A stretch of 64,000 bases of DNA from Arthrobacter sp. AZCC_0090 (GTDB lineage Bacteria; Actinomycetota; Actinomycetes; Actinomycetales; Micrococcaceae). The DNA is taken from positions 1 through 64,000 of the forward strand of contig NZ_JACHEE010000014.1 in NCBI RefSeq assembly GCF_014207375.1. Reading direction: 5' to 3'. The notes beneath the pieces were generated by a model. That model was not told the origin of the DNA and did not search any database. It saw nothing but the letters and a program-made list of their open reading frames with translations. Both the position numbers and the translations under genes were made by a program. Numbering within the stretch: position 1 is the first letter of the stretch; every line of letters begins with the position of its first letter. Shown piece after piece: positions 16,697 through 24,837 of the stretch.

Positions 16697-18163
16697 ATGA
16701 CTTCACCAAGCACCCTCACTCGATCTGCCGAGCAGCTCCACACAGCCGTCCGCTGGACCAGGGCCCAGTGGCTGCTGCTGATGGTGGTGTGCACAGTCCT
16801 TGCCCTCGACGGCCTGGACGTTTCCATGGTGGGCGTAGCCCTCCCATCCATTGGCCGCGAACTCCACCTCGGAACCGATTCCCTGCAGTGGATCGTCTCC
16901 GCCTACGTCCTTGGCTACGGGAGCCTGCTGCTCCTGGGCGGGCGGCTCGCTGACCTGCTGGGCCGGCGTCGGATCTTCCTGATCGCCTTGACCGTATTCG
17001 CCGCGGCATCACTCCTCGGCGGCCTCGTCGACGATCCCACCATCTTGATCGCCACGCGCTTCGTCAAGGGCCTGGCCGCGGCATTCACCGCCCCTACAGG
17101 GTTCTCCATCATCACCACCAACTTCGCCGAAGGCCGCGAGCGCAACAAGGCGCTGTCCATCTTCACGACGTTCGGCGCCAGTGGATTCTCGCTCGGGCTG
17201 GTTGTTGGCGGGCTCATGACCAGCCTAAGCTGGCGCTGGACCTTCCTCGTGTCGGTGCCAATCGCCGTCGCGGTGGTGCTTCTCGGCATGCTGTTCATCC
17301 CACGGGACAAGCCTTCCGCGGTAGAGAGCGGGCACGATATCTGGGGCGCCGTCACTCTTGCGCTTGGCATGCTTGGCCTGGTGTACACCTTGGTTTCAGC
17401 TCCGGAAAAGGGCTGGGGATCTGTGGCAACAATCGCCGGATTCGCCATCTCCGCCGCCGTGCTGGCAACCTTCGCGGTCATCGAAAACCGCGTCAAGCAC
17501 CCGCTCATCCGTTTCGGTATCCTGCGTGAAGGCTGGGTGGCCCGCGCCAACCTGAGCGCCATCGGACTGTTCGGTTCGTACCTGAGCTTCCAGTTCATCC
17601 TCACCATGTACCTGCAGTCGGTGCTCGGCTGGTCTCCCCTAGGCATGGCTCTTGCCTTGCTTCCCACCGGGCTCCTGGTCGCAACAAGTGCCCCGTTCGC
17701 AGACAGGTTCATCGAGAAATTCGGCGCCCCGAAGCTCATCCTCGCCGGCCTGACTGCCATGGGACTGGGATACGTCCTGTTCCTCCGGGTTGGCACGTCA
17801 CCCAACTACGTCCTGGACATCCTTCCCTCGGTCATCCTGCTGGGCATCGGTTTCGCCTTGGCGTTCCCATCCATCAATGTCCAAGCCACTGCTGGCATCC
17901 GCGATTCGGAGCAAGGGTTGGCCGCTGGACTCATCCAGACCAGCACGCAAGTTGGCGCGGCCTTGGTACTTGCCGTGACCACCGCCCTCGTGAGTGGCCA
18001 CGGCCAGGCCGAAGGCACTAGCAGCACGGTCAGCGCCGCGGCCATGCTCGATCAGTACCGGCCCGGTTTGGTCCTGAGCGCTGCCGTGGCAATCGCCGCC
18101 CTGCTGGTGGCAGCGTCACCGGCGCGCCGCCGTCGGGCACTTGCTGGGCAACCCGCGGCCTAA
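16697..18163 (+). CDS. MFS drug efflux transporter (DHA2/EmrB-type)
   Basis: A 488-residue proton-driven exporter with about 14 membrane helices. Motif A is visible as GGRLADLLGRRR after the second helix, and the early LDGLDVSMVGVALPSIGREL segment is typical of the DHA2 group. It lies divergently from a MarR-family regulator that probably represses it. The last residues (PARRRRALAG) form a basic cytoplasmic tail. Substrate not predictable. Confidence 0.93.
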   Translation: MTSPSTLTRSAEQLHTAVRWTRAQWLLLMVVCTVLALDGLDVSMVGVALPSIGRELHLGTDSLQWIVSAYVLGYGSLLLLGGRLADLLGRRRIFLIALTVFAAASLLGGLVDDPTILIATRFVKGLAAAFTAPTGFSIITTNFAEGRERNKALSIFTTFGASGFSLGLVVGGLMTSLSWRWTFLVSVPIAVAVVLLGMLFIPRDKPSAVESGHDIWGAVTLALGMLGLVYTLVSAPEKGWGSVATIAGFAISAAVLATFAVIENRVKHPLIRFGILREGWVARANLSAIGLFGSYLSFQFILTMYLQSVLGWSPLGMALALLPTGLLVATSAPFADRFIEKFGAPKLILAGLTAMGLGYVLFLRVGTSPNYVLDILPSVILLGIGFALAFPSINVQATAGIRDSEQGLAAGLIQTSTQVGAALVLAVTTALVSGHGQAEGTSSTVSAAAMLDQYRPGLVLSAAVAIAALLVAASPARRRRALAGQPAA

Positions 18164-18180
18164 GCAGACTCGCGTGAAAT

Positions 18181-18212
18181 GTGCCGGCCGCTGTTTCCAC
18201 AGCGGCCGGCAC
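18181..18212. terminator. Hairpin after the MFS transporter gene
   Basis: A perfect 14-bp stem, GTGCCGGCCGCTGT with its complement at 18199-18212 and a TTCC loop, begins 17 bp after the MFS stop. There is no clear T-run, so it may act as a weak or factor-assisted terminator. Confidence 0.6.
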
Positions 18213-18265
18213 TACGTAAACAAGGCCGCGGCTTGCGCCGACAGGATGCTGCGCAACAATGGACC

Positions 18266-19177
18266 ATGGTCAACTTCCTGAAGAAGTGGCAATCGGAACT
18301 GCGGATGACTTTTACGGGTCACCCGCAGTCCACTCCCGACTGGGTGCTGCAGCTTGCGGACGGAAACGACGCCGGATACCACCTTCCCGGATCGGCCGTC
18401 TGGGCCGTCCACGGTTCCATGTCCACGATCGTCGCCGGAATCCGGGTACTGCTCATCCAATCCCTGCACCCGGGCGCCTTGGCAGGCGTGTACGACCATT
18501 CGGGCTTCAAAAGGGATCCCCTCGGCCGGCTGGCAAATACCATCCGTTGGATATTCACCGTGAGCTACGGCTCCAAGGATGCGGCCAACATGGCCACCCA
18601 CTTCGTGCGGAGGGTCCATGATTCCGTCAAGGGCAACTACGTGGACGCCCACGGCCACACCCGCGAGTATTCAGCCAACGATCCCGAACTTCTCCGCTGG
18701 GTCCACGTTGCGTACGCGGATTCGTTCGTGACGGCGCACAGGATCTGGGGAGGTGCTGTCCCCGGCGGCGCCGATGCGTACATCCGCGAGTGGGCGCAGG
18801 CAGGCCGCCTGATGGGCGTACAGAACCCTCCCCTGAGCCTCGCCGAGGTGACGTCGGAAATGGACCAGTGGTACGCCTCCGGCCATCTTCGTTCGGACCA
18901 ACGGCTCAAGGAAACGGTCGATTTCATCCGGAATCCCCCGCTGAAAGCGTCGCTTCAACCCGGCTATCGGATTCTATTTGCCGCGGCCGTGGCCAGCCTT
19001 GAGCCAAAGTATCGGGAGCTATTGGGCCTGGAAAAGGCCCATCTCGGCCCCATCCCGCTACCGTCGATCCTCGCCGCCCGGGCGGTCCTCGTCGTCGTAC
19101 GCCTGACTTTGGGCCGCAGAGGCCCAAGCGAGCAGGCTGCCCGGCAACGGTTGCGGCGACTGGGCTACGAGGCATAG
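18266..19177 (+). CDS. MpaB-family (DUF2236) oxygenase-like protein
   Basis: A 303-residue protein of the oxygenase MpaB/latex-clearing-protein-like family (formerly DUF2236). The characteristic N-terminal region HGSMSTIVAGIRVLLIQSLHPGALAGVYDHSGF with its conserved His and the central VHVAYADSFVTAHRIW, are visible. Start chosen at 18266 (MVNFLKKWQ); an upstream in-frame GTG at 18179 would run through the hairpin. Members bind haem b and some oxidise polyisoprenoid or other substrates, but most, like this one, have no assigned substrate. Confidence 0.85.
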   Translation: MVNFLKKWQSELRMTFTGHPQSTPDWVLQLADGNDAGYHLPGSAVWAVHGSMSTIVAGIRVLLIQSLHPGALAGVYDHSGFKRDPLGRLANTIRWIFTVSYGSKDAANMATHFVRRVHDSVKGNYVDAHGHTREYSANDPELLRWVHVAYADSFVTAHRIWGGAVPGGADAYIREWAQAGRLMGVQNPPLSLAEVTSEMDQWYASGHLRSDQRLKETVDFIRNPPLKASLQPGYRILFAAAVASLEPKYRELLGLEKAHLGPIPLPSILAARAVLVVVRLTLGRRGPSEQAARQRLRRLGYEA

Positions 19178-19184
19178 ACGCAAA

Positions 19185-19225
19185 GAAGCCCGGCGGAACG
19201 GTTTGGGGCCGTCCCGCCGGGCTTC
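19185..19225. terminator. Bidirectional terminator between the MpaB-like gene and putA
   Basis: A 17-bp inverted repeat (arms 19185-19201 and 19209-19225, GAAGCCCGGCGGAACGG and its near-complement) lies between the convergent ends of the MpaB-like gene and putA. It is followed by short pyrimidine-rich sequence on each side. Confidence 0.75.
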
Positions 19226-19237
19226 CTCGACGAATCG

Positions 19238-22200
19238 CTAGATCAACGCGTCCGACAGGTGGTTCGGCGTGCCGAAGCGGTGCGCCGTGATGCTGATGGC
19301 CTGCTCGTGCAGGAACGGCAACATCTCGATGCGTCCGGCCGGGGTCACCGTGCCGTGGTAGATCGCGACGTCGGGACGACCGCCGGTCGCGGCGCTCAGC
19401 GCGCTGCTGTCCCCGCCGATCAGGCGGATGCGGCCACCGTTGATGCCTGGCGCGGAAGCCAGCCATTCGGCGTCGTTCTGGATCCGGGTGCTCACGCCCA
19501 GCCCCGCGAACGCCGCAACAACAGCTTCGGGGAGTTCGACGGCGGTGGACACCGTGAGCGTGGAGCCCGCCACTGCCCCGGCTGCTACGACGCGAAGCAG
19601 GTCCACGAGCTTCCCGCCCTCGGAAAGGCGGATGGTCACGGGGACGGCCCGGTACCGGAAGACGTTGCGCTCAGCACTCAGTCCGGAGACATCCTTGCGG
19701 GTGCCGAACTCCGTGGCCCATGCCGCGGCGTCGCTGAAGAGCGCCTTCTGCAGGGCCTCTGCTTCGCTCGGTTCAACAAGCGAGCCCGAGGCCTTGGCCG
19801 CGGCCAGGATCGACGCTGCCGCACCCTTGAGCGTGGCACCGGGCTTGGCGCCAGGCTCGGACGGGAGCCAGCTGCCCAGGCCAACCAGGTAGTTGGGGCC
19901 ACCGGCCTTCGTGCCCGCGCCCACGGCCGACTTCTTCCAGCCGCCGAACGGCTGCCGCTGGACGATCGCGCCCGTGATGCCCCGGTTTACATAGAGGTTT
20001 CCGGCCTGGATGGTGTCCAGCCAGACGCCCATTTCGGCAGAATCGAGCGAGTGTAGCCCAGCGGTGAGGCCGTATTCAATCTCGTTCTGGATGGCGATGG
20101 CTTCTTCCAGGGTGGCGGCGGTCATCACGCCAAGGACCGGGCCGAAGAACTCGGTCAAGTGGAAATAGGAGCCGCGCTTCACGCCGAACCGGATGCCCGG
20201 GGACCAGAGACGGCCGGTCTCGTCGAGCTTCTCCGGCTTCACGGCCCAGGTCTCACCGTCGCCGAGGGTCGTCAACGCGTTGAGGAGCTTGCCGTTGGCC
20301 GGCTCGATGATCGGGCCCATCTGGGTGGTGGCTTCCTCCGGGTAGCCCACCTTGAGCGAGCGGGCAGCATCAATGAGCTGGTTGTGGAAGCGCTCCGAGG
20401 TGGCAACCGAACCCACCAGGATCACGAGCGAAGCCGCAGAGCACTTCTGTCCGGCGTGCCCGAAAGCCGAGTACGCGACGTCCTTGGCGGCCAGGTCGAG
20501 GTCCGCGTGCGGGGTGACGATGATGGCGTTCTTGCCTGAGGTCTCCGCCAGCAGCGGGAGGTCCTGGCGGAAGGAGCGGAAGAGTTCAGCGGTCTCGTAC
20601 CCGCCGGTGAGGATCACGCGGTCAACGCTGGGGTGCGAGACCAGCTGGGTGCCCAGCTCGCGTTCTTCGAGCTGCACGAGCGCCAGCACTTCGCGCGGCA
20701 CGCCGGCCTCCCACAGCGCGTCCACCATGACGGAACCGGAGCGGCGGGCCTGCTTTGCCGGCTTGATCACGACGGCGGATCCGGCCGCGAGTGCGGCGAG
20801 CGTGGAGCCCGCGGGAATCGCCACCGGGAAGTTCCACGGCGGGGTCACCACCGTGAGGTTCGCTGGGACGAACGTGGCGCCGTCGACCTTTTCCAGGTCC
20901 TTGGCGCGCTCGGCGTAGTAGTGCGCGAAGTCGATAGCCTCGCTGACCTCTGGATCACCCTGCTCGATCGTCTTGCCTGTCTCCGACGCCATGACCTCAA
21001 GGAGTTCGGAACGGCGGGATTCCAGGATGTCGCCGGACCGGTGCAGGATGGCTGCCCGCTCGGCAGCCGGCATGGCACCCCATTTTTCGCCAGCCTCGAC
21101 GGCGGTGGCGATGATGCGGTCCAGCTCCTGGGAGTCGCTGACCTTGCTGGCTTCAACGATCGCGTCGCCGGCAGTGGATCCCGGGATGCGTTTCAGGATC
21201 TCGCGGCCCCAGGCCCGGTTGGCGGGAAGTGCCGGATCCGTGTCCGGAGCGTTGGCGAAGCCCTGGTTTGGGGTGGCCGCCGCGGGCTTGTTGCGGTCCT
21301 GCGTACGGTTGGGTGCCGGAACGGCGTCGTCCAGCTCCGCGAGCGAGGCGAGGAAACGCTGCTTCTCGCGTTCGAACAGCGATTCGTTCTCGCTGAGCTC
21401 GAACACGGCAGACATGAAGTTGTCCTGGCTGGCGCCTTCTTCGAGGCGGCGGATCAGGTAGGCGATGGCGACGTCGAACTCGCCCGGGTGCACCACCGGC
21501 GTGTACAGCAGCAGGCTTCCGACGTCCTTGCGGACGGCCGTGGCCTGGCCCGTGGCCATGCCGAGGAGCATCTCGAACTCGATGCCCTTCGTGACACCGC
21601 GCTCTTTGGCCAGCAACCAAGCAAACGCAACGTCGAAGAGGTTGTGGCCGGCGACGCCGATGCGCACCGCGTCGATGTGCTCTGGGGTGAGCGCGTAGTT
21701 GAGGACGCGCTTGTAGTTGGTGTCCGAATCCTGCTTGGTGCCCCATGTGGCGAGCGGCCAGCCCTGGATGGATGCCTGGACCTGCTCCATGGGCAGGTTG
21801 GCGCCCTTGACGACGCGCACCTTGATGGGAGCGCCACCGTTAGCCCGGCGGGCTGCAGCCCATTCCTGCAGTTCCTGCATGGCCGAGAGCGCGTCGGGGA
21901 GGTAGGCCTGCAGCACGATGCCGGCCTCGAGGTTCTTGAATTCGGGCTTGTCCAGGATCCGGGTGAACACGGCCATGGTGAGGCTGAGGTCCTTGTACTC
22001 CTCCATGTCCAGGTTGATGAACTTGGGCTTGGGGAATGATGCAGCGAGCTTGTAGAGCGGGGTGAGCTTCTCCACCACGTGGTCCACGGCTTCGTCGAAG
22101 GCCCAGAGCGAGTGCGGGGCCACAGTGGAGGACTCCTTGATGGAGACGTAGTCGACGTCGTCACGAGCCAGGAGCTTGAGGGTTCCCTCGAGCCTGCGGC

Positions 22201-22717
22201 TGGCTTCGCGCTCGCCCAAGACGGCCTCGCCCAGCAGGTTGACGTTCAGGTGGACGCCGTTCTGCTTGATCTTGGCGATGGCCGGGCCAAGCTTGGCGTC
22301 CGTGGCATCCACGATCAGGTGGCCCACCATGTCACGGAGGACTTTGCGGGCGATCGGGATGACCACCTGCGGCAGGACCGGGGCCATGACGCCACCGGTG
22401 CGTACAGCGGCGCGCATGTACCAGGGCAGGAAGGCCGGGACCTTCGGGGCAAGCTTGGCCAAGTTGCGGCCGGCGACGGTCAGATCCTCGGGGCGGATGA
22501 CGCCGTCGACGAATCCCACCGTGAAGTCCAGGCCATTCGGATCCTTCAGGACGCCGGCGAGGCGCTGTGCGGAAACGTCAACGGGCACCTTCGAGGCCTC
22601 AGTGAGCCAGTGGCGGACCAGGCGGATGGCTTCGTGGGCCAACTCCTGGAGGTGACCGGATTCCGGGGCGGACTGCGTCCTGGCGTCGATGCTCGAATCC
22701 CGGGTTGGTGTGCTCAT
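19238..22717 (-). CDS. putA: Bifunctional proline dehydrogenase / L-glutamate gamma-semialdehyde dehydrogenase
   Basis: An 1,159-residue PutA. Residues about 100-450 form the FAD-dependent proline dehydrogenase barrel; about 500-1000 form the aldehyde dehydrogenase, with catalytic Glu near 725 (LLAETSGKN) and nucleophilic Cys near 759 (GQKCSAAS), and the oxyanion Asn in TPPWNFP. A C-terminal extension follows. Together they convert proline to glutamate. No N-terminal ribbon-helix-helix DNA-binding domain is present, so it does not regulate itself; the divergent LysR-family gene is the likely regulator. Confidence 0.97.
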   Translation of the reverse strand: MSTPTRDSSIDARTQSAPESGHLQELAHEAIRLVRHWLTEASKVPVDVSAQRLAGVLKDPNGLDFTVGFVDGVIRPEDLTVAGRNLAKLAPKVPAFLPWYMRAAVRTGGVMAPVLPQVVIPIARKVLRDMVGHLIVDATDAKLGPAIAKIKQNGVHLNVNLLGEAVLGEREASRRLEGTLKLLARDDVDYVSIKESSTVAPHSLWAFDEAVDHVVEKLTPLYKLAASFPKPKFINLDMEEYKDLSLTMAVFTRILDKPEFKNLEAGIVLQAYLPDALSAMQELQEWAAARRANGGAPIKVRVVKGANLPMEQVQASIQGWPLATWGTKQDSDTNYKRVLNYALTPEHIDAVRIGVAGHNLFDVAFAWLLAKERGVTKGIEFEMLLGMATGQATAVRKDVGSLLLYTPVVHPGEFDVAIAYLIRRLEEGASQDNFMSAVFELSENESLFEREKQRFLASLAELDDAVPAPNRTQDRNKPAAATPNQGFANAPDTDPALPANRAWGREILKRIPGSTAGDAIVEASKVSDSQELDRIIATAVEAGEKWGAMPAAERAAILHRSGDILESRRSELLEVMASETGKTIEQGDPEVSEAIDFAHYYAERAKDLEKVDGATFVPANLTVVTPPWNFPVAIPAGSTLAALAAGSAVVIKPAKQARRSGSVMVDALWEAGVPREVLALVQLEERELGTQLVSHPSVDRVILTGGYETAELFRSFRQDLPLLAETSGKNAIIVTPHADLDLAAKDVAYSAFGHAGQKCSAASLVILVGSVATSERFHNQLIDAARSLKVGYPEEATTQMGPIIEPANGKLLNALTTLGDGETWAVKPEKLDETGRLWSPGIRFGVKRGSYFHLTEFFGPVLGVMTAATLEEAIAIQNEIEYGLTAGLHSLDSAEMGVWLDTIQAGNLYVNRGITGAIVQRQPFGGWKKSAVGAGTKAGGPNYLVGLGSWLPSEPGAKPGATLKGAAASILAAAKASGSLVEPSEAEALQKALFSDAAAWATEFGTRKDVSGLSAERNVFRYRAVPVTIRLSEGGKLVDLLRVVAAGAVAGSTLTVSTAVELPEAVVAAFAGLGVSTRIQNDAEWLASAPGINGGRIRLIGGDSSALSAATGGRPDVAIYHGTVTPAGRIEMLPFLHEQAISITAHRFGTPNHLSDALI

Positions 22718-22782
22718 GCGCTTCGTTCCTTTGGTGCGGAGAGGGCTTTGTTTCCATCAGTATGGATCTACAATCAGATTAG

Positions 22783-22798
22783 GAAAAGCGATCTTTTC
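22783..22798. promoter_or_regulatory. Dyad in the putA/lysR divergent promoter region
   Basis: GAAAAG and CTTTTC flank CGAT, a 16-bp perfect dyad located midway in the 124-bp gap. It is AT-rich relative to its surroundings and a candidate site for the divergently encoded LysR regulator. Confidence 0.5.
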
Positions 22799-22841
22799 TG
22801 AAGAATATTCATTAGATTTCTAGAACCTTCTGGAGAGCCGA

Positions 22842-23741
22842 ATGCTGGATGTCCGCAGGCTGCGCTTGCTACACGAATTGAAGATCCGCGGAACGCTCGC
22901 AGAGGTGGCGGACGCGATGAAGTACAGCCCGTCGTCGGTGTCCCAGCAGTTGACCTTGCTGGAGAAGGAAGCCGGCGTGAAACTGCTTCGGAAATCAGGA
23001 AGACGCGTGCAGCTCACGCCGCAAGCCGAGATCCTGGTGGAACACACGGCGGCCTTGCTGGCCACACTGGAGCGGGCCGAGACGGACCTGGCGGCATCGC
23101 TTTCCACGGTCACGGGCACAGTCCGGCTGGCAGTGTTCCAAACGGCCGCCTTGGCTCTCATGCCCGACTTCCTCACCATCATGAAAAGCGAGTACCCGGA
23201 AGTGCGCGTGGAGATGATCCAGCGCGAACCGGAGACCGCACTTTACGAGACCTGGGCCCGCGACTTCGACATTGTGGTGGCCGAGCAGTACCCCGGACAC
23301 GCCGCCCCGCACCACCCAGGACTCGATCGGGCCACCCTGACCAGCGACGCGATCAGGCTGGCTACTCCCCCGCTCGGCCTAGGTGGCGAATCGATTTCCT
23401 CGCTAGCGGATACAGCGGCGCTGCCGTGGGTCATGGAACCGCGCGGCGCGGCGTCGAGGCACTGGGCGGAGCAGGCGTGCCGCTCTGCGGGTTTCGAGCC
23501 CGACGTCCGCTACGAGACTGCCGACCTCCAGGCGCAGATCCGGCTCATCGAATCCGGCAACGCCGTGGCCCTCATGCCGGACCTCGTCTGGACGGGGCGG
23601 ACCATGCCGGTCCAACTGCTGGACCTCCCCGGACTGCCCAAGCGGACAGTCTTCACCTCAACGCGTACCGCAGGCCGGATCCACCCGGCAATCCTGGCGT
23701 GCCGGGAGGTGCTGGAGCGGGTGGCTGCGGAACGGGTGTAG
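22842..23741 (+). CDS. LysR-family transcriptional regulator, probably of putA
   Basis: A 299-residue LysR-type regulator: winged helix-turn-helix at residues 1-60 (LRLLHELKIRGTLAEVADAMKYSPSSVSQQLTLLEKEAG) and a substrate-binding domain from about 90. It is divergent from putA, so proline-dependent control of putA is the simplest proposal (inference). Its stop is followed closely by the terminator hairpin of the opposite-strand tRNA. Confidence 0.94.
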   Translation: MLDVRRLRLLHELKIRGTLAEVADAMKYSPSSVSQQLTLLEKEAGVKLLRKSGRRVQLTPQAEILVEHTAALLATLERAETDLAASLSTVTGTVRLAVFQTAALALMPDFLTIMKSEYPEVRVEMIQREPETALYETWARDFDIVVAEQYPGHAAPHHPGLDRATLTSDAIRLATPPLGLGGESISSLADTAALPWVMEPRGAASRHWAEQACRSAGFEPDVRYETADLQAQIRLIESGNAVALMPDLVWTGRTMPVQLLDLPGLPKRTVFTSTRTAGRIHPAILACREVLERVAAERV

Positions 23742-23751
23742 AGCGCAAAAA

Positions 23752-23775
23752 GGCCCCGGTCCAAGGACCGGGGCC
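23752..23775 (-). terminator. Rho-independent terminator of tRNA-Ser
   Basis: An 11-bp stem GGCCCCGGTCC/GGACCGGGGCC with a short AA loop lies just downstream of the tRNA on its strand and is followed by TTTTT (complement of 23747-23751). Confidence 0.8.
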
Positions 23776-23780
23776 AGACG

Positions 23781-23865
23781 CGGAGAATGGGGGATTTGAA
23801 CCCCCGAGGGCGTTAACCCAACACGCGTTCCAGGCGTGCGCCATAGGCCGCTAGGCGAATTCTCC
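23781..23865 (-). tRNA. tRNA-Ser (anticodon GGA)
   Basis: Read on the minus strand, acceptor arms GGAGAAT and ATTCTCC pair, with discriminator G. The anticodon stem CACGC/GCGTG closes loop CTGGAAC, giving anticodon GGA (reads UCC/UCU). A long variable arm (TTGGGTTAACGCCC) typical of class II serine tRNA and a T-arm with GTTCAAATC are present. CCA is not encoded. Confidence 0.97.
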
Positions 23866-23970
23866 ATGCTTCTGAATCAAAAGCAGACTCCACTGTACCC
23901 GAGAATTTCGGCATCGCCCAATCGGGACTTCCGGGGCCTGGACCGGGCCTCCCTCGCCCTTAAACGTAAA

Positions 23971-23995
23971 AATGGACGCCCCCAATGCGTCCATT
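23971..23995 (-). terminator. Orphan rho-independent terminator on the minus strand
   Basis: AATGGACGC and GCGTCCATT form a 9-bp stem with a 7-base loop; on the minus strand it is followed by TTTTT (23968-23972) and sits about 100 bp upstream of tRNA-Ser. No convincing protein gene ends here, so it may end a short RNA that begins in 24000-24150. Confidence 0.6.
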
Positions 23996-24174
23996 CCTCC
24001 GGCACTCCGTTGAGCTGCTGGGTCCAGCCCCTGAAACCAGGCCCTGCGGCTCACAATCTTGAGATTGCCCCAATCGGTGTACATACCCATAGTCCGCTCC
24101 GTTCAGCGGTTTGGCAATGGAGATCAAGAACCATCCTTTGACCTGTTTTCGGCGGCCACTGGGAAGATGGTGGC

Positions 24175-24498
24175 ATGAGCCAACTGCATGCCCTCGTTGT
24201 CTACGTCCCGGTCTCGCACAGTGAGGACTTGCTGGCCGCGATCGGCGATGCCGGGGCAGGCAAAATCGGCGACTATTCGCATTGCTCCTTCACCACTCCG
24301 GGCACCGGACGCTTCACTCCGTTACCCGGGGCGCAACCCTTTATCGGGGCCGTGGGACAAGGTGAAACGGTGGCGGAAGTCCGGGTCGAGTGCGTGGTTG
24401 AGGTGGACATGCTCGACGCCGTGATTCAGGCCCTGCGCTCAGCCCACCCCTACGAGGAACCGGCCTTCATGACGTGGCCGGTGAACGGTTGGCGCTAG
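24175..24498 (+). CDS. YqfO/NIF3-insert-like small protein
   Basis: A 107-residue protein resembling the CutA/PII-like insertion domain found inside NIF3/YqfO proteins: it starts with LHALVVYVPVSHSEDLLAAIGDAGAGKIGDYSHCSF and ends with RSAHPYEEPAF, the family hallmark. Such stand-alone versions are widespread but their function is not known. It is monocistronic, upstream of the repeat stretch that precedes the SRP RNA gene. Confidence 0.85.
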   Translation: MSQLHALVVYVPVSHSEDLLAAIGDAGAGKIGDYSHCSFTTPGTGRFTPLPGAQPFIGAVGQGETVAEVRVECVVEVDMLDAVIQALRSAHPYEEPAFMTWPVNGWR

Positions 24499-24504
24499 CC
24501 TCCA

Positions 24505-24660
24505 ATGGACATGCCCTCCCTTGGCAACGAGCACTGGACATAATCCCACTATGTCCACTCCTTGGCTCTAGCAGGGCGCATGTCCCTTGGAACCAGGGAG
24601 CACGAGATGGACATGTCCATTCCTTGGCCCTCACAAGGGGCATGTCCACTCGAACCGGGG
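24505..24660. repeat. Imperfect tandem repeats around ATGTCCA..CCTTGG
   Basis: The gap before the SRP RNA gene holds several related copies: ATGCCCTCCCTTGGC (24511), ATGTCCACTCCTTGGC (24551), ATGTCCCTTGG (24580), ATGTCCATTCCTTGGC (24613) and ATGTCCACTCG (24642). Inverted TGGACAT parts are interspersed, and ATGGACATGTCCAT at 24607-24620 is a perfect palindrome. Nothing coding is seen. Confidence 0.75.
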
Positions 24661-24710
24661 AGTCTGATGCGGATTCGGAGGGCTCGATAACTTCGGGTAA
24701 GCTTGTCGAC

Positions 24711-24798
24711 GGCCCCTCATGTGGCGTCATCCTGTTGAACTCCCCCAGGACCGGAAGGTAGCAAGGGTAGATGGGCTCTGGCGGGTGCATGAGGGGTC
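24711..24798 (+). ncRNA. ffs: Signal recognition particle RNA, small bacterial type (4.5S)
   Basis: The conserved SRP apical region CCAGGACCGGAAGGTAGCA (24745-24763) is present, including the GGA-AGG/AGCA internal-loop motifs that bind the Ffh M domain. The ends pair: CCCCTCATG (24713-24721) with CATGAGGGG (24788-24796), giving a single hairpin of about 88 nt. Placement just upstream of dnaX is a known actinobacterial arrangement. A T-rich stretch (TCTTATTT) follows. Confidence 0.94.
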
Positions 24799-24837
24799 TC
24801 TTATTTAAATGTCAGTCCCTATAGGTAGGTTTCCCCT

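Noticed and set aside
20633..22039. A 468-codon plus-strand frame
   Set aside because: Lies wholly opposite putA and has no ribosome site or known motif.
23851..24090. A possible 79-aa protein on the minus strand
   Set aside because: It would cross an intrinsic terminator and run into the tRNA-Ser gene.
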